Source of the DNA: Eretmocerus hayati
Taxonomy: Eukaryota > Arthropoda > Insecta > Hymenoptera > Aphelinidae
Length of the DNA stretch: 64,000 bases
Assembly (NCBI GenBank): GCA_029851415.1
Contig: CM056742.1
Location: 57,290,454-57,354,453, forward strand
Direction: 5' to 3'
Shown: one piece after another, positions 33,701-45,230 of the stretch
Numbering within the stretch: the first letter of the stretch is position 1
Layout of the letters: every line of letters starts with the position of its first letter
Made by a program: the position numbers and the translations under genes
Notes under the pieces: model-generated
What the model was told of the DNA's origin: nothing
The model's input: only the letters and a program-made list of their open reading frames with translations
The model's database searches: none

Positions 33701-34898
33701 TCAGCTTGTACTGTTGAAACATCTTAAAAAAAGAGATTCCATCTGAGAGATCTGTAGAAATGTCAATTGGCTGACAACATTGGGACTCTTTACCAATTTC
33801 TCCGCCTTTTCTACAGATGATGCATCTGCTTCCAAAGTATCGACAACTTCCTTCAACGATTCAAAGTTTTCTGCATAAAATAATGCAGCCGACAGCCATG
33901 TGCCCCATCTGGTCACTACTGGTTCTGGAGGCAGAGGTTTTTCATTATATTCTTGTAAATCTCTACACGTGAAGGCGTTTTTAGAAACATTTTCTTCCCG
34001 CTGTTCACCAACTGGTTGACATCAGGGCACAGATTTCGGACTTCTTCAGCTAGTCCATGTAGACCGTGAACCAAGCACGTTATGTGCTGTAAGTTACTGT
34101 AAAACAACTTCAGGCCAATACCTGCTTTTACCATGTATGGTGCAGCATCCGTGACAAGCAAAATTACGCGTTCTTCAAATGGTTTTTCTCCATAGAATCT
34201 TCCCAAACTTTTGTTGATGAACCGACTTATAGTCTCGTGGTTTGTCCGTTCTAGTTGTTGGCAAGCGATCAGGAACGTGTCAGAAGGAGCATGTCCACTC
34301 AGAGCTCCAATCAACAAATTAGACACATAAATGCCTCTCGCATCAGTTGCTTCATCTACACATATGTAGACGTTGCTCGAGCCGACGATGTTTCTGATTT
34401 TGCTCAGAGTTTCTTCAAGAATGAGAGGGATATAGATTCTACGGAGAGTGCTCTCGTTCGGTATCTGCTGCTGTATGGATTTCCGAAAAAATCGGTGGAA
34501 TGGGTCTGAATTCAACTTATTCAACGGAATATTAGCAGCTACCAAAGCATGACATAAATCCATGAAAAAAACATTCTTCTGCGCAGGTGCCAAAACATCA
34601 GCAGTAACCAACATTTGTTTTTCCCTCTTATGCTTCTTCTTGAGAGCTACCGCTCCAACATTACTGGCAGAAATCACGAGTTGCAATTTTAGCCGTACTG
34701 AGTTTTCTGTCGAATAATAAAATATAAACCTGATGAAGCGTGAGCATCGATTTGCGATTTTCTCTCGCAGCCCACTCCTTGTGTGCAAGCATTGCAGAAG
34801 ACTACCCTGCCATCAGTCGAAAAAACTTCAAACTCCGTATTGTACGGCTTGATCCACGCCCGAATTTTGACACTACTTTTCTCAGCTATTTTAGGCAT
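33701..34898 (-). pseudogene. hAT-family transposase, frameshifted
   Basis: The N-terminal zinc finger is at 34898-34750 (VFCNACTQGVGCERKSQIDA). A frameshift leads to the main frame (about 34720-33950), with the hAT core blocks CVDEATDARGIYVSNLLIG and LVTDAAPYMVKAGIGLKL, then HITCLVHGLHGLAEEVR. A second frameshift near 33925 leads to PPEPVVTRWGTWLSAALFY. DEATDARG and LVTDAAPYM hold catalytic Asp residues. The C-terminal dimerisation region is truncated near 33701. This is the CGBP1-like/hAT type found in arthropods. Confidence 0.8.
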
Positions 34899-35167
34899 TG
34901 TTCACTCAAAATTCTAGTTTTTATACATGAAGGTTACTTTTAGAGGTTACCAGGTACTGTTTACACGAGGATTTTAGAAATTGAATGATGGTAGCAGACA
35001 AAATATTCCATGTAGTTATCGATTCAATTCATTCTTTTCTTGAAACGTGCAATAACACTTCAAAAAGTGTTATAACACGGAAATCCTAACTCTATCACTG
35101 AGGAAATTCTATCACTGATGTACCTGCGAATATGAGAGCTCTCACTTCAAACATACTCATGGGATGA

Positions 35168-35491
35168 TCATCCTCTCGGAGGAAGTAGAGAATCTAGTAC
35201 ATGACCTGAGTACATGGGAACGAAACTCTCTATTAGCATCCTACGCACTTTTCTTATCATTTTTGATATGGTTGATCCGTCGGCTTTGAATAGAGAGGAT
35301 AATACTGCCAGTGATGAACCGGTCCTCAATTTCACGAGTAATGCACCAATACATTTTCCCAGGGGTGGTTTCCCTTCGTAACGTTCCCACGTCCCGCTAT
35401 TTTCACGAACAGATATGATGTGATCGAAGTTTTTCTTTGTGATGCCAGTAAGGTTAAAGTAGTATTTTTCCGAGATAGCTTCATCCTCCAT
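35168..35491 (-). pseudogene. Helix-turn-helix N-terminal part of a DDE_Tnp_4 transposase
   Basis: This is a 107-codon ORF: FNLTGITKKNFDHIIS, then KCIGALLVKLRTGSSLAVLSSLF, STISKMIRKVRRML, and a FVP end. That matches the HTH_Tnp_4 region that precedes the DDE core in ISL2EU/Harbinger-like transposases. The DDE core that should follow is not present at 35167 and below. The fragments at 24.8-31 kb come from the same kind of element. Confidence 0.7.
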
Positions 35492-35499
35492 GTCTAGTG

Positions 35500-36290
35500 G
35501 ACACCCTTGGAATTACAAAGAACAATTCAAAATGAATATATATATATAATATTAAGAGACAAGTCGGTTCATTTTCCCCCACGGAATCCCTATATCAGGC
35601 TTGCCAATATAAAATCAAAATCAGTGTTGCCAACTTGAGTGTACGAAAAGTCCCTAGCTCGGCTCAAATGTCCCTAGATTTTCGCGATCTATAGAATATT
35701 TTATCGCATGTATTAAAACGTTGGTATTACATATTCGATTTGCTCCTTACACTTGCCGTGAATATGGTCGCTGATCGGTCTCACAGAGCCCTTTCGAACA
35801 CAGCCCAAGCTTCCGTATCCGTTAGCGAAGGTCGGGAGCAATCGATTTTAAAAATTCTGTTTAATTTTCGTATATTATGACATGCAGGGAGCGATTTTAA
35901 GGCATTTTTTAATGTTTTTTTTTAAGAGTTCGAGACATCGTCATTGTCAGCATCGAAGGTAGCTGGGTAACTTTTCAAGGTTAACGCGGCCGCCTTACTT
36001 TCAGATGTGACATAATTCGGATGTTCGAGTTTATTCGATTATTATTATCATTCATATTTATTATTGTTTTGTATTATTCGAGATGGGACAGACATTCTTT
36101 CAAAAAATTGATATCTGTGGTTTTCGAAGGAAGATTTAGTGATATCGAACAATTGTTCCAAATTCAACTGGTCTCCGAAGAAAGATTTTGTGTCAAATAA
36201 TTGTACTAAATTTTCAAAATCATTGCGATTGGAGGAATGTTGATCCATCATCTGTGAATGTTTAGTGTGGTTTGGACAGTGTTCAAGTGG
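35500..36290. other. A/T-rich region with one unrecognised small ORF
   Basis: A 67-codon minus-strand ORF (36048-36251) rich in Phe and Asn reads NRNDFENLVQLFDTKSFFG. No family recognised. It lies next to the first copy of the 140 bp structured repeat. Confidence 0.3.
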
Positions 36291-36294
36291 ATAT

Positions 36295-36433
36295 GTAACT
36301 CTTCATCTCATAAGTTGAAGGAGACATGATCAGATGAGACTGAAACGTCTTTCTGGTTTACCAGTGTCGGGCCAGAGCGATGCTCAGATCAGAGGAAATC
36401 CAGCAACTCACTTCTGAAGAGTGGCGTTAGTGT
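36295..36433 (-). repeat. 140 bp structured repeat, copy A
   Basis: The core from gaaggagacatgatc to ggaaatccagcaac is shared without visible change by all three copies. The ends aactcttc and gaagagt pair, and internally TGATC pairs with GATCA around a CTGGTTTACCAG hairpin. Flanks differ between copies. I give the strand as minus only because the neighbouring exon-like ORFs are on that strand. Confidence 0.65.
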
Positions 36434-37218
36434 GATGTGTTGAATTTCTGTATAGAATGATCGATGTAGATGATGGATCATTTTAATTCATGGAATTTGC
36501 GTGGAATGACTTCGAGGGATAGGAATTTGATTTTGAAAACTAATTGTTAAATAATTTACTGAAATAAATCATTCCATCTTTCATTGTTTAAAGATTGTAA
36601 ATTTCCTCTCAATGTTGAGTGTATCAGCCTAGATTTTTATTCAATTTGAATTGAATGTGTATTTGGAGTTTGAAAATCGTCAGAAATCGAATGTCATGCC
36701 CTCTCGAATATACATTACTCAATCAGTGAAGTGAATTTACGAGGGGCGATGGGTTGGTGAATTTTGCTAATGGAAACATAATTTTATCTCATCGCTGATG
36801 TTCTTTAAATTTTCGACGTTAATTGAAATTGGCTTTCAATAAGTTTGAGATTGTTATAATGATTCTTGTGAATGAATTCTCTATAACTTGATACATGAAG
36901 TCGTTCCGGAAGAGCTTGAATGATGTTCTGTGACACTTAATTATTCGTGAATATTCAGAACATTTATTGAGTTTTATCCACAACAAAAGTTGTTTCTGCT
37001 TTCGGACTATGATATAGGTCGTCGAAAAATTGTATCTATGTAAAGTATTTGACTCAATGAAGCTACTTTGATACGATTGTTGTTTGTAGAAGATTATTTG
37101 AATAGTTATAAAGGCGATTATAGATATTGATCTATCATCCCCATTATGTGTTTTTGAACTGACGTTGAATAGAAACTGGAGTGAAAAGTGGATAGTGTAT
37201 TCTGTTTTGAGTGAAATT

Positions 37219-37358
37219 GTAGCTCTCCTCCACAAAAATTGAAGGAGACATGATCAGATGAGACTGAAACGTCTTTCTGGTTTACCAGTGTCGGGCCAGA
37301 GCGATGCTCAGATCAGAGGAAATCCAGCAACTTGCTTTTGAAGAGCGGCGTTAGTGTT
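37219..37358 (-). repeat. 140 bp structured repeat, copy B
   Basis: Same core as copy A. On the minus strand it lies about 30 bp 3' of a terminal-exon-like ORF (37391-37570). Small differences are confined to the ends. Confidence 0.65.
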
Positions 37359-37390
37359 TTGTTGTTTTTTCCAACATTCTTTCGAGACAA

Positions 37391-37570
37391 GACCTTACAA
37401 TTGCGGTAGCTTGGCAACATGATTTCGTAGTCTGTCGATCTCAGAGATGAAAGTCTCGATCTCTATATGAGCCATGGCATTGTACAAAAATGTTGCAACT
37501 GGCAATGTAGGAATCGCTCTTCGGAATGTGGATGGAGTGGTGTGATTTTGAGGAGTTTTACGAGTATGTA
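37391..37570 (-). pseudogene. Terminal-exon-like ORF, duplicate of 38947-39135
   Basis: The minus-strand frame reads STFRRAIPTLPVATFLYNAM, then MAHIEIETFISEIDRL, and ends at LPQL with a stop. It is about 90% identical to the ORF at 38947-39135, with few protein changes. There is no upstream ATG in frame except the internal Met. Confidence 0.45.
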
Positions 37571-37847
37571 TAAAGGGGATGAATTGATCTTATCATGGAA
37601 TGACTTCTAAATTGAATCATGTGAATAAAGATAAATATGGAAATATTATCATTTGAATATGGGAAATACGACTTCTTTCTCGAGTGATAGAGAAATTGAT
37701 GGAAAAATTATCTATTCAATTTTTCATCCGTCTGAAATTGAACTCGAAGAAACCTTTCGAAAATGAAGATAGTTGAAAAAATCTATCATGGTTCGTTTTA
37801 TGCTATTAATTTCTTAATACTAGAGGAAATGAATGGACACGAGGAGG

Positions 37848-37871
37848 TGGTTGGGGACAAACCCCCAACCA
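37848..37871. repeat. Hairpin repeat, copy 1
   Basis: TGGTTGGGG pairs with CCCCAACCA (9 bp). It sits inside an 80 bp unit that recurs at 37986 and 38272. Confidence 0.6.
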
Positions 37872-37985
37872 TGTGATTATTTTATTCAAAGAATGAGATT
37901 CTAATATTGATTCATCTTGATACAAATAATATATATATGCTATCTTCGAATGATTTCGTTAGGGGGAGTAAATAGACACGAGGGA

Positions 37986-38009
37986 TGGTTGAGGACATAC
38001 CCTCAACCA
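37986..38009. repeat. Hairpin repeat, copy 2 (compensatory pair)
   Basis: TGGTTGAGG pairs with CCTCAACCA. Compared with copy 1 a G-C pair has become A-T on both sides, so the pairing is kept. Confidence 0.6.
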
Positions 38010-38271
38010 TATGATTTTTTTTATTCATTTCTATGGCATTCAAACACTGACACATCGAGTTTACGGTTACGATAAACATCATTTACAGAGAATGGAATCG
38101 AATTGATAATATTGTAGATTTCATCTAAATATCTTCATAATCGGAAACATATCAACCCTTTTGGAATCAAATGACAACCAATTTTCCGAAATTGAAGATT
38201 TCTTATATATATCGATATAAGACACTATAGATTCATTTTATTGTTAGAGAGAGTGAATAAATACGAATAGA

Positions 38272-38295
38272 TGGTTGGGGACATATGTCCAACCA
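38272..38295. repeat. Hairpin repeat, copy 3
   Basis: TGGTTGGGGACATATGTCCAACCA without a break forms a stem with a 2 nt asymmetry; its inner part is palindromic. Confidence 0.5.
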
Positions 38296-38769
38296 GCTGA
38301 TTTCGTTATCGAAATATTCAGATCTAAATATTAACACATTATGTTCTGTTATAAGTTAAATGTGAAAACCTCACATACAACGGAAACCATCTAATGGTTG
38401 AACAGTGGTGGGTTTCATATCATTTCGAGGAATTTATGGTAAGTGTTGGTAATTTGGAGATCTGCTATGTTTTAGTCGATGAATTACATCTGTATTAACA
38501 TAATCATTGTAGTGGGTCGGAAAGAGAAGCTTTCTCGGCCGTCGATAAAGTTTGATTACATCTGATGGAACGAATGGAAAGATTACTACATGAGTAGATG
38601 GAACTTCCAAGGACTTCTTCGATTAGATTGAAATATATTTTTCTATTGGCGATATTTTGCTGTTTAACAAATTGTTGAAAATATCAACATACTAATTCAT
38701 CATTCCTGTTTCATGATTTCCAATTCATGTCGAGTATCAATGTGATAGTGTTTTTTGATATTGTGGAAA

Positions 38770-38909
38770 TGTAACTCTTCTTCGCAAAAATTGAAGGAGA
38801 CATGATCAGATGAGACTGAAACGTCTTTCTGGTTTACCAGTGTCGGGCCAGAGCGATGCTCAGATCAGAGGAAATCCAGCAACTTGCTTTTGAAGAGTGG
38901 CGTTAGTGT
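38770..38909 (-). repeat. 140 bp structured repeat, copy C
   Basis: Same core as copies A and B; about 35 bp 3' (minus strand) of the ORF at 38947-39135. Confidence 0.65.
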
Positions 38910-38946
38910 TTTGTTGTTTTTTTCAACATTCTTCCGAGACAAGACC

Positions 38947-39135
38947 CTACAATTGCGGTAGCTTGGCAACATGATTTCGTAGTCTGTCGATCTCAGAGAT
39001 GATAGTCTCGATCTCTATATGAGCCATGGCATTGTACGAAAATGTTGCAACTGGCAATGTAGGAATTGCTCTTTGGAATGTGGAAGGACTGGTGTTGTTG
39101 TGAGATTCATTTGTGTGTGTATGATAGGAATACAT
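38947..39135 (-). CDS. Small conserved ORF, possible terminal exon
   Basis: 62 codons: a Ser/Thr/Asn-rich start, then STFQRAIPTLPVATFSYNAM, then a helical MAHIEIETIISEIDRLRNHV, ending LPQL. A duplicated copy at 37391-37570 keeps most residues, which argues for past or present coding. Both are followed by the structured 140 bp repeat, which would then be 3' UTR. Upstream on the same strand is the 982 bp array whose units end in splice-donor motifs. Family unknown. Confidence 0.45.
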   Translation of the reverse strand: MYSYHTHTNESHNNTSPSTFQRAIPTLPVATFSYNAMAHIEIETIISEIDRLRNHVAKLPQL

Positions 39136-39230
39136 TGATATTTTTTCATGTGAAAAGCTTTTGAGGGTATCCTAAAATTATCAAATCATCCTTGAAAGTT
39201 TCATCTAGTGAATGCATGATATGAATGATT

Positions 39231-39500
39231 TTATACCTTCACGAGAAGATAGAAAAAGCTGAAGTACAATCCGAATACGTTGTTTGAAAAATTGTGATTC
39301 AATTTGTAGAATTCACATATTTTTAGCTTGAATTTCCAAGTTTTATCATCTGTTAATACAGTAGCACTCACATATGAACATTGGGTGAATTCGTCGCATT
39401 CCACTTTACTGTTTTTCCATCGTTGTTCTTCAAAATTCTTCTTAATTCTGCCACCGCGATACGTGTTTTTATCCTTCAGATCTCCAGTGTCCCTCTCCAA
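39231..39500 (-). CDS. Unrecognised ORF with an internal splice-donor-like site
   Basis: 89 codons, starting basic (YRGGRIKKNFEEQRWKN) then VECDEFTQCSYVS. The codons after CSY read GTGAGT, a good donor, so the exon may end there and the remainder be intron. It lies between the terminal-exon-like ORF and the 982 bp array, on the same strand. No family recognised. Confidence 0.3.
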   Translation of the reverse strand: MERDTGDLKDKNTYRGGRIKKNFEEQRWKNSKVECDEFTQCSYVSATVLTDDKTWKFKLKICEFYKLNHNFSNNVFGLYFSFFYLLVKV

Positions 39501-39982
39501 GATTACTCTAAATGCTTGAAATCGGCACTGGTGTCAATTTGTCCACGGTCTACTTTCTGGTGGGTATTGGTCTGTGAATAAGATTAGATTCCATTTCAAA
39601 CTTTTCTAGGAATCAAGTTTGGCTCATTTAAAAAATGAGCAGATTCATCTGTTGTTATTTACTGAAATGTGCACCGTTATATGTAGTGCGAAACGGGGAT
39701 TTGAAAAAAATACCACGGAAATGAATGAGGGAAAGAATTTTTCTTAATTTAAACCTCTCAAATCGCGCAACGATTCAAGAGGAAATTTGTTACTGAGATT
39801 TTGTTCATTCTGGATTGCGCGGGATTATTGAACCAGAATGAATCATCTGTATATCTTTTCTAGGCTGCGTATGATTCGAAATCATTAATCCTATGCTAAT
39901 ATTGTGAACTATGACTCGAATTTGATGGTAAATTTCAAAGCTTCTCTAACTAGGATGATCAAATTATGGAATTGTAGTGTCA

Positions 39983-42900
39983 GGAGTACTCACCCTTGCT
40001 ATAATTGCTTGGCTGCCATCTTCCGATTTCATTGTGATTCGCCTGATGGGGCAGTGCCTGTAGATTGATGCCACGTGAGCCTTATACAGCACGCTCAGCT
40101 CACCACTCCACTGCCGCTGCTTTGCTGTTGTATTCCGTTCGAGTGCCTGGGCTTCGATGTGCTCGCTAGGAGAGCACGCGAGGAACTGACGGCGCGAGAG
40201 CAAACGTGCGTCAGAGGCGCCTTGCCCCCTCCGCTCTTCTTTGCATGTGTAACTTGCTTCTCCTGGCACACGTGTGTTCGCGCGCGGAATGTATGCACGA
40301 CTGCGGCAGGCAAGGGCACGCGCGAACCGATAGACTCTCCTCTCTCTCCTTCGCTAGCGTGACTACATATGCCGCAAGTTGAGAGTTACAAAAAAACTTT
40401 CAGGAAAAATTCGATGGAAAAATCATTTTTTATATTTTCATCCTCCTAAAATCGCGCAAGAAATATAATTTTTTTTTCTGTAAATTTTTGAAGAAAAATC
40501 CATTTTTTTTATCTTCATCTTCCCAAAGTCGCGCAAAAAATATAATTTTTTTCGGCAAATTCTTGATGGAGAATCAATTTTTTTATTTCCATCCTCTCGA
40601 AATCGCGCGCGCAAGAGAGTTTTTTTTTTTTAATCTTCGATAGAAAATCCATTTTTTTTATTCTCATCCACTTGGAATTGCGCAGAAATTTAATTTTCGA
40701 TCTCTAGAAATTTTCGTGATAAATTCATCTTATTCCTTCTCATCTCCCCAAAATCACGCATGAGTTGAATTTTTATTTTTCCTAGCTTGGTACTTCTAGG
40801 ATGAAATAAAAATCTGTAATTGTACTGATCTAATTTCCGTTCATGGACTTCACGGACTGATTGAATTGTGTATCATTCAGATCTTCAAAGATTACGACTT
40901 AATCACTATTTCGGATTTCAAAAATGCTTCTACTCGAATGATTAGTATTCTCAACGCGCACTATTGGGTGTACTTACTTTTGCTAAAACTGCTTGACTGC
41001 CATCTTCTGATTTCACCATGATGTGTGTGATTGAAGGGATGCGTAGAGATTGGTGCTGCTTGAGTCTTGTACACCACCCGCAGCTCCCCACTCCACTGAC
41101 GCTGCTCCGCTGTTGTATCCCGTTCGAGTGCCTGGGCTTCGATGTGCTCGCTAGGAGAGCACGCGAGGAACTGACGGCGCGAGAGCAAACGTGCGTCAGA
41201 GGCGCCTTTCTCCCTCCGCTCCTCTTTGCATGTGTAACTTGCTTCTCCTGGCACACGTGTGTTCGCGCGCGGAATGTATGCACGACTGCGGCAGGCAAGG
41301 GCACGCGCGAACCGATAGACTCTCCTCTCTCTCCTTCGCTAGCGTGACTACATATGCCGCAAGTTGAGAGTTACAAAAAAACTTTCAGGAAAAATTCGAT
41401 GGAAAAATCATTTTTTATATTTTCATCCTCCTAAAATCGCGCAAGAAATATAATTTTTTTTTCTGTAAATTTTTGAAGAAAAATCCATTTTTTTATCTTC
41501 ATCTTCCCAAAGTCGCGCAAAAAATATAATTTTTTTCGGCAAATTCTTGATGGAGAATCAATTTTTTTATTTCCATCCTCTCGAAATCGCGCGCGCAAGA
41601 GAGTTTTTTTTTTTTAATCTTCGATAGAAAATCCATTTTTTTTATTCTCATCCACTTGGAATTGCGCAGAAATTTAATTTTCGATCTCTAGAAATTTTCG
41701 TGATAAATTCATCTTATTCCTTCTCATCTCCCCAAAATCACGCATGAGTTGAATTTTTATTTTTCCTAGCTTGGTACTTCTAGGATGAAATAAAAATCTG
41801 TAATTGTACTGATCTAATTTCCGTTCATGGACTTCACGGACTGATTGAATTGTGTATCATTCAGATCTTCAAAGATTACGACTTAATCACTATTTCGGAT
41901 TTCAAAAATGCTTCTACTCGAATGATTAGTATTCTCAACGCGCACTATTGGGTGTACTTACTTTTGCTAAAACTGCTTGACTGCCATCTTCTGATTTCAC
42001 CATGATGTGTGTGATTGAAGGGATGCGTAGAGATTGGTGCTGCTTGAGTCTTGTACACCACCCGCAGCTCCCCACTCCACTGACGCTGCTCCGCTGTTGT
42101 ATCCCGTTCGAGTGCCTGGGCTTCGATGTGCTCGCTAAGAGAGCACGCGAGGAACTGACGGCGCGAGAGCAAACGTGCGTCAGAGGCGCCTTTCCCCCTC
42201 CGCTCCTCTTTGCATGTGTAACTTGCTTCTCCTGGCACACGTGTGTTCGCGCGCGGAGTGTATGCACGACTGCGGCAGGCAAGGGCACGCGCGAACCGAT
42301 AGACTCTCCTCTCTCTCCTTCGCTAGCGTGACTACATATGCCGCAAGTTGAGAGTTACAAAAAAACTTTCAGGAAAAATTCGATGGAAGAATCATTTTTT
42401 ATATTTTCATCCTCCTAAAATCGCGCAAGAAATATAATTTTTTTTTCTGTAAATTTTTGAAGAAAAATCCATTTTTTTATCTTCATCTTCCCAAAGTCGC
42501 GCAAAAAATATAATTTTTTCGGCAAATTCTTGATGGAGAATCAATTTTTCTATTTCCATCCTCTCGAAATCGCGCGCGCAAGAGAGTTTTTTTTTTAATC
42601 TTCGATAGAAAATCCATTTTTTTTATTTTCATCCGCTCGAAATTGCGCAAAAATTTAATTTTCGATCTTTAGAAGTTTTCGTGATAAATTCATCTTATTC
42701 TTTTTCATCTCCCCGAAATGACGCATGAGTTGAATTTTTATTTTTCCTAGCTTGGTACTTCTAGGATGATATGAAAATCTGTAATTGTACTGATCTAATT
42801 TCCGTTCATGGACTTCATGGACTGATTGAATTGCGTATCATTCAGATCTTCGAAGATTACGACTTAATCACTATTTCGGATTTCAAAAATGCTTCTACTC

Positions 42901-45230
42901 GAATGATTAGTATTCTCAACGCGCACTATTGGGTGTACTTACTTTTGCTGGAACTGCTTGACTGCCATCCTCTGATTTCCCCATGATGTGTGTGATTGAA
43001 GGGATGCGTAGAGATTGGTGCTGCTTGAGTCTTGTACACTACCCGCAGCTCCCTACTCCACTGACGCTGCTCCGCTGTTGTATCCCGTTCGAGTGCCTGG
43101 GCTTCGATGTGCTCGCTAAGAGAGCACGCGAGGAACTGACGGCGCGAGAGCAAACGTGCGTTAGAGGCGCGTTTCCCCCTCCGCTCCTCTTCGCATGTGT
43201 AACTTGCTTCTCCTGGCACACGTGTGTTCGCGTGCGGAGTGTATGCACGACTGCGGCAGGCAAGGGCGAGCGCGAACCGATAGACTCTCCTCTCTCTCCT
43301 TCGCTAGCGTGACTACATATGCCGCAAGTTGAGAGTTACAAGAAAACTTTCAGGAAAAATTCGATGGAAAAATCATTTTTTATATTTTCATCCTCCTAAA
43401 ATCGCGCAAGAAATATAATTTTTTTTTCTGTAAATTTTTGAAGAAAAATCCATTTTTTTATCTTCATCTTCCCAAAGTCGCGCAAAAAATATAATTTTTT
43501 TCGGCAAATTCTTGATGGAGAATCTATTTTTTCATTTCCATCCTCTCGAAATCGCGCGCGCAAGAGAGTTTTTTTTTCAATCTTCGATAGAAGATCCATT
43601 GTTTTTATTCTCATCCACTTGAAATTGCGCAAAAATTTAATTTTCGATCTCTAGAAATTTTCGTGATAAATTCATCTTATTCCTTCTCATCTCCCCAAAA
43701 TCACGCATGAGTCGAATTTTTATTTTTCCTAGCTTGGTACTTCTAGGATGATATAAAAATCTGTAATTGTACTGATCTAATTTCCGTTCATGGACTTCAC
43801 GGACTGATTGAATAGTGTATCATTCAGATCTTCAAAGATTACGACTTAATCACTATTTCGGATTTCAAAAATGCTTCTACTCGAATGATTAGTATTCTCA
43901 ACGCGCACTATTGGGTGTACTTACTTTTGCTAGAACTGCTTGACTGCCATCTTCTGATTTCACCATGATGTGTGTGATTGAAGGGATGCGTAGAGATTGG
44001 TGCTGCTTGAGTCTTGTACACCACCCGCAGCTCCCCACTCCACTGACGCTGCTCCGCTGTTGTATCCCGTTCGAGTGCCTGGGCTTCGATGTGCTCGCTA
44101 AGAGAGCACGCGAAGAACTGACGGCGCGAGAGCAAACGTGCGTCAGAGGCGCGTTTCCTCCTCCGCTCCTCTTCGCAGGTGTAACTTGCTTCTCCTGGCA
44201 CACGTGTGTTCGCGCGCGGAGTGTATGCACGACTGCGGCAGGCAAGGGCACGCGCGAACCGATAGACTCTCCTCTCTCTCCTCCGGTAGCGTGACTACAT
44301 ATGCCGCAAGTTGAGAGTTACAAAAAAATTTTCAGGAAAAATTCGATGGAAAAATCATTTTTAATATTTTCATCTTCCTAAAATCGCGCAAGATATGTAA
44401 TTTTTTTTTCTGTAAATTTTTGAAGAAAAATCCATTTCTTCATCTTGATCTTCCCAAAGTCGCGCAAAAAATATAATTTTTTCGGCAAATTCTTGATGGA
44501 GAATCAATTTTTTCATTTCCATCCTCTCGAAATCGCGCGCGCAAGAGAGTTTTTTTTTTAATCTTCGATAGAAAATCCATTTTTCCTATTTTCATCCACT
44601 CGAAATTGCGCAAAAATTTAATTTTCGATCTTTAGAAATTTTCGTGATAAATTCATCTTATTCCTTTTCATCTCCCCAAAATCACGCATGAGTTGAATTT
44701 CTATTTTTCCTAGCTTGGTACTTCTAGAATGATATGAATATCTGTAATTGTACTGATCTAATTTCCGTTCATAGACTTCACGGACTGATTGAATTGTGTA
44801 TCATTCATATCTTCAAAGATTACGACTTAATCACTATTTCGGATTTCAAAAATGCTTCTACTCGAATGATTAGTATTCTCAACGCGCACTATTGGGTGTA
44901 CTTACTTTTGCCATAATTCCTCGGCTGCCATCTTCTGATTTCACTATGATGTGTTCGATTAAATGGATGGGTAGAGATTGGTGCTGCTTGAACCTTGTAT
45001 AGCACCCGCAGCTCTCCACTCCACTGCCGCTGCTCTGCTGTTATATTCCGTGCGAGTGCCTGGGCATCGATGTGCTCGCTAGGAGAGCACGCGAGGAACT
45101 GACGGCGCGAGAGCAAACGTGTGTCGAAGGCACTTTCCCCCTCCGCTCCCCTTTGCATGTGTAACTTGCTCCTCCTGGCACACGTGTGTTCGCGGGTCGA
45201 GTGTATGCACGACTACGGCAGGCATTCCAA
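39983..45230 (-). repeat. Tandem array, period 981-985 bp, about 5.3 units
   Basis: Equivalent points fall at 39986, 40971, 41955, 42936, 43918 and 44899. Each unit has a CpG-rich block of about 370 bp with gcgcgcg words and a 600 bp A/T-rich block made of about nine 65 bp subrepeats, most ending in TCGCGCAA. Central units are about 97% alike; the outer two are more diverged. ORFs of 97, 109 and 117 codons recur in several frames, so ORF length alone is weak evidence of coding. Confidence 0.9.
40971..41030 (-). promoter_or_regulatory. Conserved short exon end with splice donor in array unit 2 (representative)
   Basis: On the minus strand CATCATGG begins a frame reading MVKSEDGSQAVLAK, directly followed by GTAAGTA. 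The same arrangement is at 39986 (MKSEDGSQAIIAR then GTGAGT), 41955, 42936 and 43918. At 44899 the ATG is lost but the peptide frame and donor remain. A conserved start context, peptide and donor in each unit would fit repeated alternative first exons. Confidence 0.45.

Noticed and set aside
36295..36433. Hammerhead motif in the 140 bp repeat, because it contains GATGAG and GAAACG.
   Set aside because: The CTGANGA core is CAGATGA here and no stem II lies between it and GAAA; on the other strand no core is present either.
36048..39135. Polydnavirus segment, because of small ORFs, repeats and A/T richness.
   Set aside because: No recognised polydnavirus gene family, excision or integration motif is visible; the features are better described as repeats of unknown origin.
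40951..44294. ORFs of 97-117 codons on both strands repeated in the 982 bp array as real protein genes.
   Set aside because: Several overlapping frames are open at once because the block is GC-rich and the copies are nearly identical; only the short segment ending at the splice donor has independent support.
39983..45230. CRISPR-like array.
   Set aside because: The unit is about 982 bp with no short repeat/spacer alternation, and the window is eukaryotic.
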